Shown: piece by piece, positions 12,367 to 14,411 of the stretch
How the letters are laid out: every line of letters begins with the position of its first letter
How positions within the stretch are numbered: position 1 is the first letter of the stretch
NCBI GenBank assembly: GCA_016213425.1
Contig: JACRAI010000057.1
Location: forward strand, 1-14,411
Source of the DNA: an archaeon
Lineage (GTDB): Archaea > Nanobdellota > Nanobdellia > Woesearchaeales > ARS49
Length of the DNA stretch: 14,411 nt
Direction of reading: 5' to 3'
Notes under the pieces: generated by a model
Databases searched by the model: none
Told to the model about the DNA's origin: nothing
The model's input: only the letters and a program-made list of their open reading frames with translations
Translations under genes and position numbers: made by a program

Positions 12367-13998
12367 ATGAAGAGAGGGTACGCACTAATTACTGCATTAC
12401 TTTTAGGAAGCTGCGCTTCTACCCCGACACATGTTCAAAACAATTGCAAGATATCTGACGAAAAATATCAACAATTAGTTCAATTAATAAAAAAACAAAA
12501 AGGAATAAATCAAGAACCTATTGAACAAAGAATTGAACAAGTAGAGACTCAAACTCAAAACAATTCTGAAGAAAAACCTCAAACTCCAAACTTCAAACCA
12601 CAAACCACGTATCAATCACCGCCTCCCATAAACCAAGAACCCCAAACGCAAAACCAAATCACACAACCAAACAATTTATCTGATTTTTTAAGACAGAACT
12701 ATGGCGAAGAAACTTTAAAACAATTATATTCATCTTCAAAATCTAACGAGATTATAGGAGGATTAGAATCAATATCCAACTACCAAGAAATTCTTCCATT
12801 ACTTTACGAAGATTTATCATTGCAAATAGAAAGGACATATTATGGAGGAATGAAAGATAAAAAGCCATCTGCTGCTGAAAGATTGACTTTTTTATCATTA
12901 CTTCCTCAAGTACAAAATAATTTTCAATTTGCTGGTTTATTGAAAAAACTAAGTGGGTTAGGTGTTAATTTAGAATTTACAGAATCTCAAGCATTTCTTA
13001 TTCCTGATGCTTTTTTCAGAATAGATGACTGGCAAAATCAACCAAATGCAAGAAAGCCCGAAATTCATTTTTCAAGTGAAAATTTTATACGCTTATTATT
13101 GCTCAGGCCAGATTTACAAGGTTTCTTAAGTAGTCCTGAAAGTTTAGATCAGCAGCTTGAGAAATGGGCGAGAGTAAAAAAACACATGCTTCAATCATTA
13201 GACGGAGGATTTGTTGATGGAAGCGAATCCGAATTCAATTACAGAAATCTCGATTTCCTCCAAAAAGCACAACAATATTGTATTATGTTTTCTTTGAATT
13301 GGGGCAACTTAAGAGAAGAAATCACTCAATTGATAGATCTTGATTTATCAAAAAATTACACTGAAGAAGGGGGGGTAGTTTATGTAGGAGAAGACGGTCA
13401 ATTACACCTGAGGCACATAGAGTCATTCGCAAAGGAGATCCTTCCTGAACAAAATCCTCAACCCGAACGTTTAGCAGGTCTGGCAGAAGACTATCTCGCT
13501 CCAGGTGAAGTGTTTGTTTTAACTGGTGGTTTAACAAGAAAATTACTTCCAGAACAAGCAGCTCGTTTAACTCAAGAACAAGTTAGATCGATCACGGAAA
13601 GAGTTGCTGAAGTGAAAAATGATGCGCAAAACCACGCGTACTCTATTTATTCCTCAAAATTAAAATTTCAAAATGAACTTATAGGCTCATTTCATATTCA
13701 TGCAATACAAGTAAAAGAACATGGAAATGCTGGACCAAGTGGCTTTGTGTTTCAAAATCCTATCAATCCTAAAAATGGATGCTTAACTGTTGGAGAGTCC
13801 GATCTTGAAGCTGCGATAAACTTATTAGATTTTAATGGTAAACACGCACTTAACTTAGTATTTACTAGTATAGATGAAAACACTTTTGACGTAAATTTAT
13901 ACTATGCTTCGGGAAAAGAAGGAAGCCACATAAACAATAACACAGTTAATGTTAGTTTAGGTTTATACGAAAGAACAACACCTTATCAACAGCGCTAA
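12367..13998 (+). CDS. Large lipoprotein, JAMM/MPN-like C-terminal segment possible
   Basis: It encodes 543 aa and is leaderless. The signal peptide ends in a lipobox with Cys16 (LLGSC). A Gln/Pro-rich linker (about residues 35-110) is encoded partly by the heptanucleotide repeat. The middle (110-400) is helical and unrecognised. Near the C-terminus, ELIGSFHIHA (437-446) resembles the E..G..HxH start of JAMM metalloproteases, followed by GPSG (456-459), where the family has PSxxD; the Asp is missing (Val461), though Asp479 in GESDLEAA follows. If it is a JAMM domain it is diverged and may be inactive. Its role at the cell surface is unknown. Confidence 0.85.
   Translation: MKRGYALITALLLGSCASTPTHVQNNCKISDEKYQQLVQLIKKQKGINQEPIEQRIEQVETQTQNNSEEKPQTPNFKPQTTYQSPPPINQEPQTQNQITQPNNLSDFLRQNYGEETLKQLYSSSKSNEIIGGLESISNYQEILPLLYEDLSLQIERTYYGGMKDKKPSAAERLTFLSLLPQVQNNFQFAGLLKKLSGLGVNLEFTESQAFLIPDAFFRIDDWQNQPNARKPEIHFSSENFIRLLLLRPDLQGFLSSPESLDQQLEKWARVKKHMLQSLDGGFVDGSESEFNYRNLDFLQKAQQYCIMFSLNWGNLREEITQLIDLDLSKNYTEEGGVVYVGEDGQLHLRHIESFAKEILPEQNPQPERLAGLAEDYLAPGEVFVLTGGLTRKLLPEQAARLTQEQVRSITERVAEVKNDAQNHAYSIYSSKLKFQNELIGSFHIHAIQVKEHGNAGPSGFVFQNPINPKNGCLTVGESDLEAAINLLDFNGKHALNLVFTSIDENTFDVNLYYASGKEGSHINNNTVNVSLGLYERTTPYQQR
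12577..12654 (+). repeat. Heptanucleotide repeats inside the lipoprotein linker
   Basis: CTCAAAC-type units at strict 7-nt spacing (about 12577-12608) and again at about 12628-12654. The second block shares AAACCAAGAAC plus a following CCCAAAC with the block at 1077-1095. The units encode PQTPNFKPQ-type Gln/Pro sequence. Confidence 0.55.
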
Positions 13999-14010
13999 TT
14001 TTCGTAACAA

Positions 14011-14017
14011 TTATAAA
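14011..14017 (+). promoter_or_regulatory. TATA box of the last plus-strand gene (leaderless)
   Basis: TTATAAA is centred 28 nt before the ATG at 14042. Confidence 0.6.
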
Positions 14018-14041
14018 CTCTGTTTCTAATAAATTATTAAA

Positions 14042-14332
14042 ATGGGTGAAAAGCGTTTGCTGCCTTTAGTTAGCGAAACTGTTGAGGAAACTATAAAGGC
14101 AGAGCTTTTGAGCGGAAAAGAGCAATACGTTAGTGATTTAATTAATAAGATTAAAGAAGAAAATCCAGTGATTATTTATTTTATTGCTGATTACATAAAA
14201 GGATTAAAAAATAATGGAGAAGAAGATCCTGCCGCAATTAATGCAGCAATTTATTCAGGTATTTTTGTTTACAAACTTCTAGAAAGCCAAGCAGAAGCCG
14301 ATCAGTTAGAGAAAGATATTTTTAATCAATAG
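14042..14332 (+). CDS. Small helical protein of unknown function
   Basis: It encodes 96 aa, MGEKRLLPLVSETVEETIK onward, all-helical by composition with no cysteines and an acidic C-terminus. I recognise no family. It is leaderless from a clear TATA box, as for the DUF1653-like gene, which shares the MGE opening but nothing else. Its last 11 bases overlap the end of a convergent minus-strand frame. Confidence 0.75.
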   Translation: MGEKRLLPLVSETVEETIKAELLSGKEQYVSDLINKIKEENPVIIYFIADYIKGLKNNGEEDPAAINAAIYSGIFVYKLLESQAEADQLEKDIFNQ

Positions 14333-14411
14333 GTAGGTTATTTATTGCTATATCTTCAAATACGGGGATGATCTCAGGTTGTCCCAGTGTGGGATAAAGA
14401 TTTCTTAATTC
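14322..14411 (-). CDS. C-terminal end of a minus-strand gene leaving the window
   Basis: An open frame of 29 codons enters from the right edge and stops at TAA (14322-14324 on this strand). Its peptide (ELRNLYPTLGQPEIIPVF, ending INNLPID) is balanced in composition and contains Pro and Gly codons that explain the locally higher GC at 14364-14394. Neither of the other frames I tried stays open with a convincing peptide. No family can be named from so little. Confidence 0.45.
   Translation of the reverse strand, partial: ELRNLYPTLGQPEIIPVFEDIAINNLPID

Noticed and set aside
12577..12654. CRISPR array
   Set aside because: Units are 7 nt, degenerate, without spacers and mostly inside a coding frame; no cas genes are present.
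14364..14394. GC-richer island with a 5-bp hairpin as a non-coding RNA
   Set aside because: A plausible protein C-terminus on the minus strand reads through it and explains the composition; no box motifs were found.

Overview
The window looks like a piece of chromosome from an AT-rich archaeon, most likely a small-genome DPANN-type lineage (Woesearchaeota/Pacearchaeota-like; the rank is inference). The archaeal evidence is: TATA boxes about 25-29 nt ahead of several start codons with no room for a leader (leaderless starts at 2619-, 6306+, 9841+, 12367+, 14042+); two tRNA genes without encoded CCA; short U-tract terminators; many small lipoproteins; and an archaeal SSV-type integrase.

Layout. 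1-929 is the C-terminal half of glmS. It is followed by a tRNA-Ala-like gene (964-1035) and tRNA-Arg(UCG) (1108-1181). From 1158 to 7133 lies an integrated mobile element bounded by a perfect 29-nt direct repeat: the 3' part of tRNA-Arg (attL) and a copy at 7105-7133 (attR). Beyond attR come host genes: a Pro-rich lipoprotein (minus strand), a membrane-anchored orphan, a DUF1653-like protein, dUTPase, a thymidine-kinase-like protein overlapping a class I methyltransferase, a second large lipoprotein, a small orphan, and the end of a minus-strand gene that leaves the window.

The element is the main result. Its integrase gene is cut in two by integration. The 5' end (ATG at 7025, strong Shine-Dalgarno site) lies just inside attR, and the catalytic part lies just inside attL. 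Joining 7025-7133 to 1187-2055, as in the excised 5,947-bp circle, gives one uninterrupted frame of 326 codons through the attachment core, with all tyrosine-recombinase residues. This is the SSV-type arrangement, in which attP lies inside int. In the circle the core is flanked by imperfect inverted arms built of a 7-nt repeat. The rest of the element is a plasmid-like replication operon on the minus strand (a 44-aa ribbon-helix-helix protein, an MCM-like AAA+ ATPase, a helix-turn-helix protein), a plus-strand operon (115-aa orphan, S23 four-helix-bundle protein, int start), and a cargo cassette (DUF4429 PH-domain protein plus Cys-rich lipoprotein) divergent from a winged-helix regulator, with a 9-nt direct repeat spaced one helical turn apart between them.

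A second theme is a degenerate heptanucleotide repeat, roughly CAAACYN. It recurs in at least five places, both in the host (1061-1099, 10591-10644, 12577-12654) and in the element (1187-1214, 7073-7101), in both orientations, inside and outside genes. All functional names are from reading motifs by eye; no database search was possible.
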